Shown: piece after piece, positions 11,197 through 22,936 of the stretch
How positions within the stretch are numbered: position 1 is the first letter of the stretch
How the letters are laid out: every line of letters starts with the position of its first letter
Origin: Arenicola marina
Lineage: Eukaryota; Annelida; Polychaeta; Arenicolidae
NCBI GenBank assembly: GCA_964019135.1
Contig: OZ025255.1
Coordinates: 21,553,708-21,617,707, forward strand
Length of the DNA stretch: 64,000 nt
Direction of reading: 5' to 3'
Translations under genes and position numbers: made by a program
Notes under the pieces: model-generated
The model's database searches: none
What the model was told of the DNA's origin: nothing
What the model saw: the letters and a program-made list of their open reading frames with translations, nothing else

Positions 11197-12018
11197 GTGT
11201 ACTGGTACTGGTTCCGAATTGTATTAGATTATGTTAGATCGATATATTCGAAGAGTTGCTGCTACAATGTGTTGTACAATTTAGACCAGGCAGGCAGAAC
11301 CACATGGGTAATACATGTGAAGAATTTATTATTTCGCAATGGATTTGGGGCAGTGTGGCTTAGCCAATGTGTGGGAGATACAAACCGTTTTATATTTGAA
11401 TTGAAACTGAAAGCCAGTCTGTCTGATATAACAGACCATACTTGCATGGAAGAGTCTCAAGCTCCAACAAAGTTAAATAATTATCGTGAAATTAAATCCT
11501 TATTAAATTTATTTACATCATATTCACCACAGGCGACATATGATAGCTCTTACCAAGTTGCGTAGGCTAGTAGTAATCACAGACTTGCTATCGCGATAGA
11601 GAGGGGTCAGAAAGAACGAAGAGAAAGATTTTGCCTATACTGTAAAAGCAAGGGAATCGATATATTAGAAGATGAATATCACGTTGGGATGATATGCAGG
11701 TAATATGAAGAACTCCGCATAAAATATTTACCTAATTTCAACTTTCCAAGCAAACTAAAATTTATTTCACTTCTGCGCTGTAAGAATAGTGTATTACTGG
11801 GTAATCTAGGTGCATTTCGCGACCATGCAGCAACATTACACAGTTTGTCAAAAATAGCGCGCAACTTGTCATATAAATGTTTGTATATGTTCAATGGGCC
11901 CGTGGCCCGAAAGTACAATGTAGAAAATGTCTAACGCCATGCAAAACAAAGCAGTATTACTTATTATTGCCAGTTCAATTTTAATTCAAGTTTACCTCAC
12001 ATATGTGCTAGGGGTTAG
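11197..12018 (+). pseudogene. LINE-derived reverse transcriptase tail, copy 1
   Basis: A non-LTR retrotransposon C-terminal region with the zinc-binding signature (C-x2-C ... EDEYH ... C). The frame is broken near 11560 and contains stops at the codon after MICR and again at 11931, then ends PHICARG. Only the tail is present, consistent with 5' truncation or decay. The copy at 60009-60821 is more intact. The LINE clade cannot be fixed from the tail alone. Confidence 0.75.
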
Positions 12019-12344
12019 CATGTCTCCTTGCTTCTTTGGTTTAACTTTCGCATACAATGTTTGAAGTAAAATGTCTAGCCCTTACAAGCCTCCACACACC
12101 TTGTGAGCCAGTCGCCTTCTTTACACAATATCAGAATATATATAAGCATGTCGTGACCAAGAAGCCTGGCACATTAGAGTAGAATAACCAGTTGGCAGCC
12201 ACGATGGTCAACAATACCTGTTATCTGTATGGTTATATATGTACCCCTTACACATATGCACTGCTGTATCAATTGAGTTTTGTTTTTGGGCAATAAATCT
12301 TCTTTTTTTTAAAATTATAATACAACCTGGCACGTGCAACAAGG

Positions 12345-12932
12345 CGAGCCGTTTAAATCTATAACCACAATTAGTGCGTGACGTCATGCTTCATTGTTTT
12401 TTGCTATGTGACTATGGCAACGATTAAATATTGAAGAGGTCACAGGGCGGCTTGGGTCAGATTGCACTATGGTCGTATTCGATTATGCAATCGGAGTGCT
12501 CGGGGCCTGAGGAACGTTAATCGAACACCTCGTGTTGTGATCCGATTGAACACTCGTGTCGTACTCCCCACTTTCCTGGGTGCATGCAAGAGCAAAGTGG
12601 CAGACAAGTGAGGCAAAGAGAACGAAACAGCGTTCATATCGACCCTTTAACACGATTGCGTGCCAAGCGTTCGGTTTCGGAACAACACGATGCCAACTGA
12701 CGCATGCGTATTTCAAGTTATCGGATCAATATCGAATACGACCTATTTCAGCGGCCTTTAAATTTAATGCTATTGTACCAGTCAACACGACCATTGACTC
12801 GTAATAACACGACTTGATGTTCGTATTTGTTCCTTCGATCGACAATCGTTGACATAATGAGGTTGCATAGCAATGAAGCATGACGTCACGCAAGAAAAAT
12901 TATGATTGCTGATTATTGATCTAAACGGCCCG
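12345..12932. mobile_element. Non-autonomous element with about 85-bp TIRs, copy 1
   Basis: The left arm (about 12345-12430) begins GAGCCGTTTAAATC and includes GCGTGACGTCATGCTTCATTG. The right arm (about 12845-12932) is its inverse, ending CTAAACGGCC. A second, inner inverted pair, GGTCGTATTCGAT near 12472 and ATCGAATACGACC near 12731, suggests a nested structure. Non-coding. Target duplication not clear. Confidence 0.75.
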
Positions 12933-14639
12933 TGTACCCTCATGTTCCACGTTTTGGGGCGACTAGAACACAATATGTGGGCAGGCTTGCGATTTGTCAA
13001 ATATGTCAGTATTTACCACAATTTAACGGCGTGAACGTTAGAACCGTATTCATTGCCGATGTAACGTTGGTGCATCTATTGCTTTGTATCAGTATAAGGT
13101 ACTGGCGGATCCACTGGGTGCAAAGTTTCCAGATGTAAACCACCCCCACTCCCATCCTTTTACCGGCTGCCACGTTTTAATGAAAATTGTGAGCCTATTC
13201 CATTCTAGATGAAGACGCCCCTGTCTTTTTGGATGAGTTTTCGGATCCCCCTCCCAGGGTTTGCAGATATATTCCAACGCCACCAATTTTTTAGGGCGAC
13301 GGCCATTTTTAATACAAATTGAAGGTCTATTCCGATATAGGTGAAGATACCTAACCTCTCCTGGTTTTTCAGAGCCAGCTCTCATCCGCGGCCTATTTTC
13401 CAAATCCTGAATAATTTCCTTAGGTATTTGGCAGTTATACACAACATGCAAACACTACCTTCTACATCTATGTGTAGAATACGCCGATCCCCAATCGATG
13501 TAGATTTGTGCCTAATATTTGTCGGTGTATCACGTGCATTAGCTTGGCACGCGTTCGAGGGACTGTCGGTGCTGCATTGTACAACGAAATTATCTAGTTG
13601 TCATGGTGTGTGCCTGGCCTGTGCAAATATGGAGAGCGAATTGTCCCGACCGCGCGCATGTCATGGCAGATCATTTTTGGACGTGTTTTTTATTAGTACC
13701 ATTAAAATGGTACCGTGTTGCTTGCTCACCTCAGTGATTTTCAGAGCGATCGCGGAAAATTCGCGGAAAAGATTTGACGCTAGGTCGGGAAACACCCAGT
13801 TCTGATGACGTAATGCGCATCGCGTTATGTCTGCGGGATACGTTGAACGAAAACGTAGTGGAATAAGTCCCTACTGCCTACTGTGGTGCTCAAGCAGGTT
13901 TGGCTCTGGATAATGAATGTAATCATTATTTTAGTAGGGCGGTACAGTTTTCCCGGGTTCTATTTCCGGTTTAGGGGCTTTATTCGGGGACCAACGAACA
14001 AAGTGTTCTTAAAACGATTGCGCATCACGCTGCTGTCTAACAACAGTCTAACCGCTCATTTACTACATAAACTTACTCTAATAGTTATACTTCTGATATG
14101 CGCCTTATAGGGCTATAAAGTATAGTTCGCCAAGACTTCCGGTATACTTATTTTGTGGACAAACAAACGAAGCACGTGTTCGGGACGAGTTTAGAATCTC
14201 TGCGCACACTGTTATCCTGACTATCTGTGACGTTGACGTAACGTATATGTTACGCAAAGACAGAGACAGGGAACAGGGAGACTGCCTGCGCACCAGCCAG
14301 GCACCAAGGGTGTGGGTCCATTGCGGAAGGCATAGCGACATGATTAAGAAATATAGCTTCTCGCATGTAAACACATTTTTGGTTCAGCGGAGGGTCGTCG
14401 TCGGTGACCTCAACACCTGGCGTGTGATTGGCTAACTCTGGTCACGTGTTCCGAACATGTCGACACCCACCTGATGGGCAAAAATCAGTGCTTGATACTG
14501 TTGATGTGCAATTTTCTCGATGATGGTTTCTTTTTAAACAAAACGATTAACGGCAAATAGATTGTATACCAGCAGAGTTTAACTTTTATATCACATTGCA
14601 GCCGCCCGGTAATTTCTTTTAAGTGGCTAAAGGCAATAA
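12933..14639. other. Duplicated sequence with short conserved ORFs, no gene called
   Basis: Copy 2 equivalent is 61743-63463. A frame at 13438-13805 (copy 2: 62218-62628) stays open in both copies, but the differences are nearly all amino-acid changing. A second frame at about 14110-14434 (copy 2: 62932-63258) is almost identical in both, but its ATG exists only in copy 2. Neither encodes a family I know. Confidence 0.4.
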
Positions 14640-15239
14640 CCCAGCCAGCATGGCATTATCGGCCCAACGTTGTTTTTAGGTAGGCAACGCAACCGTTTGC
14701 TAGTATACATAGGCGCAACGTAATACCGACCGTCATCTGCGCTCTGCACCCAACCGTTGGCAATGGAATGTTGGCCCAACGTTGTGCCTACGTACCAGCG
14801 TACTGCCGTTAGCGCAAAACACAGCGCCATCTAGCGAGTTTTTGAAGCGACACTTTGATGCGGCAATTTTCTAAGTGACTGAATATCGTGAATTTTGAGA
14901 TTTTGATTCATTTGGCACATTATTATGGTCTTGTCGGTCTGCTTTATAGTACCGGATTATGTAATTTATACACTGACTTAATTAAAACTGTAATATAATG
15001 GTACAGCGGAAGAAAACGGTCACTGAGTATGCAGTTTCTGACCTTTCCTGTATTATCGCTCACACGAGAGCCTAGTTCTTGGGGCTCTTTATCAAACACT
15101 GACTGTCAAACCAGTGCAAAGCCATCGGCAGGTGAAGGCTTGAATAGCACTTCAAACGTTTTTCTTTAATCTTACCACAGTGTTTGACTAGCTGGCCTGC
15201 CCCTGGCTGAAGGTTTTGATGTTAAGAGCCATTAAACCC

Positions 15240-15462
15240 ATTAGGGATGGGGCAGGGGGTAGTTCCGTTCCTCGGGAATGGGCTTTTCATTTCACTGTGA
15301 ACTGGGAATGAGGAAAATAATTCTTCGTGAACTGGGAATGGGATATTAGCCGACAGCCGTGATCGAGTATTTTCATTAATCGTAAACTGGGATTTTTTAC
15401 TATTAAATAACTCTGAATTGGGAAATGGCCAATTTATATCATGTATCCGCCCCTTATTACAC
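15240..15462. mobile_element. GTGAACTGGGAAT-family MITE inside the transposon
   Basis: Contains TTCCGTTCCTCGGGAATGGG, TTCATTTCACTGTGAACTGG, AATTCTTCGTGAACTGGGAA and TATTAGCCGACAGCCGTGAT, as at 5669-5935 and, inverted, at 35745-36073. It lies within the 14640-17291 element, so it is nested. Confidence 0.7.
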
Positions 15463-15709
15463 AAGGCACATAATTATGGAAAATATAAATGGATTATTCC
15501 TATTGGTCCAAAAGAAGAAGGGTGCAGACAAATATAGAGAACGCGTATCTGGGTTGGGTGGTCAGACCCTTATATCTGCCGATGCATTCTGAACTTCTAT
15601 GTTGATGTGAGTTATTTTCTCGTGGAACTAAAGAGATCATTTTATTTAGTTAGGCCAACTGGTTATAGTGTTACCTATAACAATATGCTGTTCACATTTT
15701 GTTTTACAG

Positions 15710-16880
15710 TCTGTTTTAAGTTCATTGACAGTGACAGAGTATGATATTGCCCTCCTGCACGCTTTGGAGCGCGTGCAACAGCAGCAGGAGCCCAATGGTG
15801 TGATGCTTGGCAAAATTTGCCAGCATCTCAACATGACTTGCACGCCAACCCCTCCGCCAGATGGAGTGCCCTTCCCCATCCTGACCTTAGACGCCCTACA
15901 CACATTGGACAAAGTCCCCGCTAATGATGAGACCGTGTGGAAAACGGTATGCTGTAATATTTAACGATTAATGTTTTTTGCTGTTAAAGCCTGGCCACAC
16001 AAAACACAGCTATATATAAGTCTCAGAGAACCCCCTTAGTCTATTGGTCAGTGTACTGGACTAGAGATCAAGGCGTCCATGGTTTAGTGGACGGTCCCCA
16101 TATGGGGCATATTTCATTCATCATCATTTCGTTGCCCCGAAAGCTTCCACTGGCCCAATTTTAGTCAAGTATGCACGAATAAGAGACCAGCATTTTCAGT
16201 TCTCATAGGTTTGGCCATGTTTTTGCATTGCTTTGTGTAATTTAATTTATGTCTATTCTATCTTCAGTTTGACTCTTTATTTTGCATATGTCCAATTAGG
16301 TCAGCAGCATCACCTTGATGGGCGTATCCACTGTCGACAAGACAGTGCAGCGTTTGATGAACTAAGTGCTGTCAAACAGTGTGGCAAAGCAAATACATTG
16401 GCAATGGAAGAGTGGGAAAGTGCCATTCCCTCGCCTAAACTTACGCCAGGTGGTGTATGGTAAGTGTGGCTGTATTCTTCTGATAAGATAAGGATTTACA
16501 CTTTTCCCACTGTCTACTTAACTCATTTGCGTTACCTATTCAATGGGATATGACAGATCTGTCAAAAAATCCTGCGAACTGCAAATTATGAACAGTATCA
16601 TTACTTTGTATGTGGCTACCACTGTATTGCCTTTAACAGGGTTCCAGTAATATTAAGCTAACAAAAAACATGTGTTAAGTATACCAGTATAGGTAAATGC
16701 TATTCATGCATATTATCGGACCAGCATGATGTTTTAAACAGCTTTGCCATTGAGTCTACTTTGATTTAATTCAGGGGGTACTCGCAGCAACCCGAATACC
16801 AGTTGCGCCACAAATTCAGAGGTGGTGAAGAAAAGGCTGCGATTTGCTGGAGAGCGGGATGGCGGGCGACGAGAGCGTGA
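15710..16880 (+). CDS. Possible spliced gene carried inside the transposon
   Basis: Three candidate exons with consensus sites. Exon 15710-15946 has acceptor TTTTACAG and donor GTATGC, and reads TVTEYDIALLHALERVQQQQ and GKICQHLNMTC. Exon 16300-16459 has acceptor CAATTAG and donor GTAAGT, and reads HLDGRIHCRQDSAAFDEL. Exon 16775-16880 has acceptor AATTCAG and ends with a stop after RHKFRGGEEKAAICWRAGW. Exons 2 and 3 join in phase. Exons 1 and 2 do not join in those frames with the sites named, so the model is incomplete. An AATAAA follows at about 17054. Family not recognised. It may be a transposon accessory protein or a captured host fragment. Confidence 0.4.
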
Positions 16881-17291
16881 CACAGCTGGCAAACGCAAGA
16901 ATCAGGAATGAGTGGAAGCGACCGCATCTACGAGCGACCACCTCTATGAGCGGCCATGCACCTGTATGAGCGGTCACGAGCGATTTTATTAAGACATTAC
17001 GCGTCATGTATACCTATTAAGAATTCATGTATTGCACTTTTTAAGGTTTTTGTCAATAAAAAAGTTAACAACATTTGCAGTGGTTCAATAGTGGATCAAT
17101 ATCGGTAGAACGTCGGCGGCGCACATTGGCCCACTGTTGGCAGATGGTTGGGCCATTGTTGGCAGACAACGTTGAAACAACCATTCCCCAATGAGCACCC
17201 ACTCGATGGCCCAATGTTCTTTGCCGACATTGACCCAACATTGCCGAGAACGTTGTTTCACTATTGGCAGATGGTTGCCATGCTGGCTGGG

Positions 17292-18180
17292 AATACCCGT
17301 AAATTTTTCATGGCGTAATACACGAATGCGACCTTTCTGTGCAACCAGTATGAGAGCAATTGTCTCTAAAAGCATGTCCCCTTATATTCTTGTAAACTAT
17401 AATATTGTCGTTGTGTAATAAGGAGCTCAATACATGATTTGCACCTGAAACTTAAAATATCTTTCACGGAAATGGCAGTATGAGCAGCTTTCAATGTCGC
17501 TGTTCTTTCAAACTATATGTCTACGAAAAGACAATACCATTTCAAGAAGATTGCATTTCTGCAGAAATATCCGCTTTGAGACGAGTGGCGACCATCAGCA
17601 TATTACATAAAAATAGCATGTTTATATAGTTGTCTTATAGCATGTGGGATTTGTCTTATAGAATGTGGGATTTGTCTTATAGCATGTGGGATTTGTTATA
17701 ACATGTCTATAGATTTCTATGAAATGAATGTGCTCAATATCATGTCTACATGTGTGTTCTATGTGTGGAAATGAATTTTAGAAGAAAAAAAGTCAGTGTA
17801 GCGGGAGGCGGGTCGGCCTATGGCTGTTCAGTCAGAACGATTAGTGACGTTTTTAGCGTGTGAGATGGTAGCGTACGACAGGGGAGAGGAGAGTACAAGT
17901 GAGTGGCATGACACAAACGGCTGCAATACTTCCAACCAGTGGCGCCGGTGGTTGGAAAACTTGGATTGTGGCAAGGTGAGAGGAAGGTTGTCGTCGTCAA
18001 CAGGAATTGTCTTCAGCACCGAGGACAATAGGGTTGGAGGGGGGTGGGGGGTACTGGGGAGAAGTGCAGTGTCGTTGTGGTGAGTAAATGGAAACTCGGA
18101 CCGGCTTGGCCTCGTTTAATGGGCAGTTTACAAATCTTATGACGACGGGCCTCTGATCAGTGGCATTAAGTGAACAGACT
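17292..18180. other. No gene seen; end of copy 1
   Basis: 17292-17830 matches 63463-64000. It includes three tandem 21-bp units GTCTTATAGCATGTGGGATTT at about 17631-17694 (copy 2: about 63801-63864). Past 17830 the sequence blends into the composite repeat: 18080-18180 resembles 28310-28380. Confidence 0.6.
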
Positions 18181-21100
18181 CATGCCTTTCGTTGTTGTGG
18201 CAAACAATTCCGTACAACTGACGTCGCTCTCTATCTCTTTCTAATATCAAACTAGTAAAATGGCATCAGCTATATTTTGGTGGCCCAGATATCGGGAATC
18301 TAAGCCGTATTGAATTTTCTCCCGCCGACGGAGTTTATATCCACAGTATAAGAGGCCCAGATCTAGACATGCCGGCCCAGGTACAGCCATGCCAAGGGGA
18401 AGGTTGTCGTGAAAACAAATTATTTGAAGAAGGGTAAATTAGACGACAGCATGCGGCAAGATTAGGGTTGATAGCCCCATGAAAAAGCAAAACAATGTTG
18501 GTTCTTATAGGAGACTGATTGGGTTTATGCAACAGGAGCGGGATCCTCAGCGGCCCACATCAATCCTCATTGATCACGTGAAGCGTTCATGCAACAACAG
18601 ACCAGAACCTCGGTGCTACCATTACATTAAAATACCCACGTTGTACATGGAGCTGGCTTTATTCCACCCATTGTTGCACGTTTCGTGGAATATACGAGGT
18701 CTGATCAATGCCATAGCCATGAAAATCGCAAGTGCATTTTCTCAGCCAGATGAACTCTATGTGGTGCTTTCTCCGCAGAAACTGAACCGGAAATCATTCC
18801 ACCTTCCGGTAGAGGGCGTGCCGCTAGCGATGCTCTGCCCCGCATAAAACTAGCTACAAAATGTAGCTATCAAATATATTTTTCACACGCAAAATTGAAA
18901 ATTCGCTTTTGCATGATCCATAATTAATACGATCTACACATTCCGGCTTGGAACCAACTCATTAACCCCTCCCCTTTTAAAATCTTGGATCCGTCCCTCG
19001 TATAAGGACCACCGCCTGAATTGGCTAGGCATCTAAACGTCTATGGAATTACAAGTAAACTACCGGGTATATTACGACTGGAGGGGAGAGGGTGGCAGTC
19101 AGGACGGAGGAAAGGGGCAGTCGTGTCCCGAAGGGGGTGGAGTGGGATTGGATTGGCCGCTGTCATACCACCCAATACAGCGCAAGGCAACGAACAACCT
19201 TCAGCAACAGAGCATCAATAATATCCATTACGACCAACAAGGTCTGCCTCATGCTGGGTTTACAAGGTACGATTATTCACTGAACTGTCGTAAAAATTTC
19301 GAAGAATCAGTCGGTCAGACCGCGTTCCAAGCGAATTACAGAACGCGGGTCATCAGCAAGACCGCCGGGTCAACACCGCCCCCCCCCCCCCCTTCCTCCC
19401 CCACCCTCGTGCCAAAGTCATTAGGCGTTAGTATGGAGGGTAGTATGGAGGATTCCGGAGGGTTCCAGAGATTATAGCGTAGACGAAAGTACTGACGCAA
19501 GAGCTCGGCGGACTGATTACGTGTGGCTCTGATGGTGTGATGGAGCTCAACGAACGACTGATGCGAGTGGGTTGTACGGCTTGCTGCATGACGTGTCGCT
19601 GCCCATCAACGGAGCGTCAGCTTTCATGTGCTGCAAAAAGTAGTCTCATGGCAGAAATGTCTGCAGGTCAACTAGGGTCTGTGTCGTGAATGACGTATCA
19701 GTTTCAGACTAATGCTCTCATAAGGGATAAAATCCCCTGGCGACTAACTTGAACAGAAAGCGGCCTTAACATTGAATTGTCTGGCTGGGTGAGCCTATTA
19801 TCACAGACGCGTAGTAAACAAGCTGTGATGCACATTCTGTAGCAACATTACATCAGAGCCAAATATAGACATGGCGATATAGACTGTTATGATGGCGCTG
19901 TCGGCGATATTGTTGTTCTTTACACCTAAGGCTGGTTTATATGCGTCCAGAAGTCTATCTCCTGTCTAGACTGAGTAGGGGCAATAAAGCGACAAGGTAT
20001 GACCTTAATTTGGAAATATGGAAGCGCATTAGACCTCACGTGCTGACTTCTCGTAGCATGAGCCACAAGCCATGTCATTATCCCGACCAGATAGCACTCC
20101 CTTTCCAAGAGTACGCTGATTGATATATGCACACTTGGTCATTACATTAACGGTTTTGGTCACGATATGCAATAGGTGAAAAAAATCACCAAATGATCTA
20201 GCACGTGAGATGGTTCATAGAATAACTTTGCACGTTGTCGGTTTGTCAGTTGGCTTGGGTAACTAAATGTTCCATTATTCCATTTGAACATCTCTCTGTA
20301 TTTACTTTCTCTTTCTGACTCTGTCTCTTTCTAATGCCAAAATTGTAAAATGGAATATGCTTTATTACGGTGGTAAGCCGTTGGCCAGATATCGGGAATG
20401 GAAGCCGTATTGATGTTTCTGTCCCGCCGACAAAGTTTATATCCACAATATAAGAAGCCCCAGATGTAAACATGCTGACTAAGGCGCAGTTATGACAAGG
20501 GGAAGGGGAAGGTTGCAAAGCCAACAACAAATTACTTGGAAAAAGGTACAAAAAACCGACAGCATGTGGCAAGATGACAGTTGATAGCCACCTGGAAAAG
20601 CAATATCATCTTGGTATCTTTAGGAGACTGGTTGGGTTTATGTTGAGCACTAGTGAATAAAAACAATGACAACACAGGAAAGGAACCGCGTTTGTCACGT
20701 GTTTTGTACCAGGAGCGGGATGTGTGGAATACTAACGTTGCTACGGCAGGACCATAAACCACCTAACCCATCACCTCTTTCCCGAGCAACTGCTGAGGAT
20801 AGCGTGTTATTTGGTTGTGAATGTCCTCAGCCACCCACATCAATTATGTCATGTCAGTGCACACCATCACCTCTTTCCCGATTAACTGCTGAGGACATCG
20901 TGTCATTTGGATATGAATGTCCTCAGCCACCCACATTCATTATGTCATGTCAGTGCACACCATCACCTCTTTCCCGATTAACTGCTGAGGACATCGTGTC
21001 ATTTGGATGTGAATGTCCTCAGAGGCCCACATCAATCATCGTTGCCATGAAGCGGTCACCCACAACTGACCAGAACCATGGTCGCTGTTATCAACTGTAG

Positions 21101-22690
21101 TTATCACTGACCTAATAGGCATTGACAATAATGTGTGCATGTGTAACGGAGGCAATAAATGGGACTATAATTTATGGAATCCTGATTGAAAGTGCAAATA
21201 TGACAGGGTATAGGCTTCCTTTAAATGTGACCTTATTGTACATGGGGGACATGGACTGTAGCGTTAGTGGGAGCGGAAGATTAAGTGTTGTGGGGATTGA
21301 TTAAGAACCGACCAAAACCAACATGTTTACGCAGAGAGAGAAACAGGAAGGGTCATAGAGGCAGCTTAAAAAAATTAGGGTATGTAATATACAATAACAA
21401 GTTGAACAAGAAATAGCTAGGACATGAAAATACTCTCCCAAATTGTCAAATTCTTCTCATATGATATATGCAAAGATGAGTGGATCGGAGGCAACAAGCA
21501 CCGCCACCTTATAAAAAGTGCGGTGATGGCAAAATGCACAGCGGCCCAACGATGGACTGTAGCAGAGGGCACCAAAGGCAACTCAGCGGCCCTACCCTGA
21601 TGCCTCCCCCCCCCCTCCCCCTCCCCCGCCCCGCCCTCTGCCACTGGTTTCTCCGCCTATGTCGGGGGTTGGGGCAAGTTGGGCGAGGGGCCAAGCTGCC
21701 GCCGTCCATAGGAGAGAGCGTGACCCCGTCCTCAGTGACGGCGACAGTAGCGGGGGGGGGGCGTTCTGGGGAGGACCTAGTGTCGTTATGGTGAGCAATG
21801 GGTAATGGGGACCGGGCGGGGTCCGTGTCGCCGTTGCCGTCGTCGTTTAAGACAAGGAGAAAGGCCAGGGGTCGCTTTGGTGGTTGAAAAAAGACAAGGG
21901 ATGGCTCTGCCCCAACATTCTGCCGATAGCCCGCAGATAAAAGCCGTTGTCTAGCCAGGGTAGTTACCATTTCAATTTTCCCCTTGCCCAATCGATAACA
22001 TTAGTTCTGGTTAAATGGGCAGCAGTCCTTATCACCTCTGGTTCGTGCCGTGGCGTGAGGGGAGGGGGGCGCACTTCAGCACCCAATCAACGACAAGCGG
22101 TGACACGTGGTGAATGGGATAGCATAGGGATACTGCTATCATTATTTATGGATCGGAGATTAGGGGTTGATGCATCGGGTATGTATCAGGTATCTCGTTA
22201 GTTCCATCCCCGAATCCTAAAGCAACGGCTGACGCTATCAAAGTTTCGCACGGAAGCTCATTGTCCTGACCTAAAAGGCTAGCAATAAATCAAGACGGAG
22301 AAAAAAGTTAATTGGTGACTTGAGCATGACAAGGAGTGGCTGAGAGCTCACAACTCTACCGTCGGCCTACAGGTCAAAGCCGATATCTAGCCAGGACAGG
22401 TAACATTTCTACTCTTGTTTTGCCCAACTGATCACATTTGGGGCCCACATCAATCATCATTGATCACGTGAAGCGTTCATGCCACAATGGACCAGAACAA
22501 TGGCCGCTGACACCAACGCTACTGACCTAATTGGCGGGAACAATAATGTGTGCATGTTTGACGGGAGCAATAATGGGACTATAATTTATAGAAGCAATAC
22601 TCGGGGCATATATTTAACTGCAATAATAATGCCGGCATATTTTACGGGAGCTACGACTTGCGAATTTAACGTGACTGAAAAGGAACATTT
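18180..22690. repeat. Composite repeat unit 1 (blocks A-B-A-C-F-G-H-D)
   Basis: Block order by similarity to 24415-28340: A (18180-18530, again 20240-20640; CCCAGATATCGGGAATC), B (19060-19870; GGCAGTC...GGGGCAG, then CATAAGGGATAAAATCCCCT), C (20690-21050), F (21285-21370), G (21400-22020), H (22050-22440) and D (22440-22690; GAACAATAATGTGTGCATG). No conserved long ORF is seen in the unit. It is probably a large, old non-autonomous mobile element or a local tandem duplication. A run of 15 C's at about 19378-19392 interrupts B. Confidence 0.7.
20767..21040. repeat. Three tandem 92-bp units with a CTGAGGACA hairpin
   Basis: Units start CACCATCACCTCTTTCCCGA and contain CTGCTGAGGACATCGTGTCA, then GAATGTCCTCAG, so CTGAGGACA and TGTCCTCAG can pair over a loop of about 20 bases. 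The same hairpin occurs singly at about 33714-33755 and, decayed, at about 25876-25915. Confidence 0.85.
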
Positions 22691-22936
22691 GGGGGGGGGG
22701 GCCTCTGAACCACATTGCGACCTGAGAGTTCACCAACACCAGTTTTTTTACGACGGGGGGCAGGTCCAATGAAAAGTTGCGCGGGCGGGCGGTGCAGGCC
22801 GCCTCAGATAGTGTTCTTCTTCAAAGAGGGGAGGGGGGTTTCACGCCTCAATAGCCTGAATTTTGCATTGAAAAACGGCATTCTTCCTCAAAAAGCGGGG
22901 TCCGGATCCTCATGACCCCCTTTGGATCCGCCCTTG
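22691..22936. mobile_element. Third, diverged copy of the GGGCGGATCC MITE
   Basis: Starts in a run of 11 G's and ends GGATCCGCCCTTG. The interior shares the phrases TTGCGACC, CACGCCTC, CCTGAATTTTGCA and CTCAAAAAG with 1414-1708 and 50526-50812. It lies just after a D block of the composite repeat. The left TIR is not clear. Confidence 0.65.

Larger units (their letters stand above)
14640..17291. mobile_element. 2652-bp DNA transposon with perfect 16-bp TIRs, empty site in copy 2
   Basis: Ends are CCCAGCCAGCATGGCA (14640-14655) and its exact inverse TGCCATGCTGGCTGGG (17276-17291). Flanks are AA on both sides. Copy 2 (about 63455-63468) shows the unoccupied GGCAATAATACCCG, giving an apparent 2-bp duplication. 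Subterminal regions repeat GGCCCAACGTTG-type motifs (14665, 14770, 17160-17270). The interior has splice-like exons (15710-16880), an AATAAA at about 17054, and a GTGAACTGGGAAT MITE. No transposase is recognised, so it is probably non-autonomous. Insertion postdates the split of the two copies. Confidence 0.9.
1..17830. repeat. Segmental duplication, copy 1
   Basis: This segment is collinear with 43110-64000 in the same orientation. Matching anchors include 1-75/43110-43183, 1080-2340/50080-51480, 3780-5500/53245-54880, 7430-7930/56390-56930, 10160-14636/59160-63460 and 17290-17830/63463-64000. Copy 1 alone carries 5510-6005, 8131-9978 and the transposon at 14640-17291. It still matches at the window's first base, so the true left end lies outside. 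Confidence 0.95.

Noticed and set aside
16033-16105. tRNA-like stretch in the transposon intron (CTATTGGTCAGTGTACTGGA)
   Set aside because: D-arm-like start and anticodon-like middle, but no TTCGAAC T-arm at the right spacing.
21509-21991. 160-aa minus-strand ORF in composite repeat block G
   Set aside because: The equivalent block in unit 2 (26960-27540) does not keep the frame.
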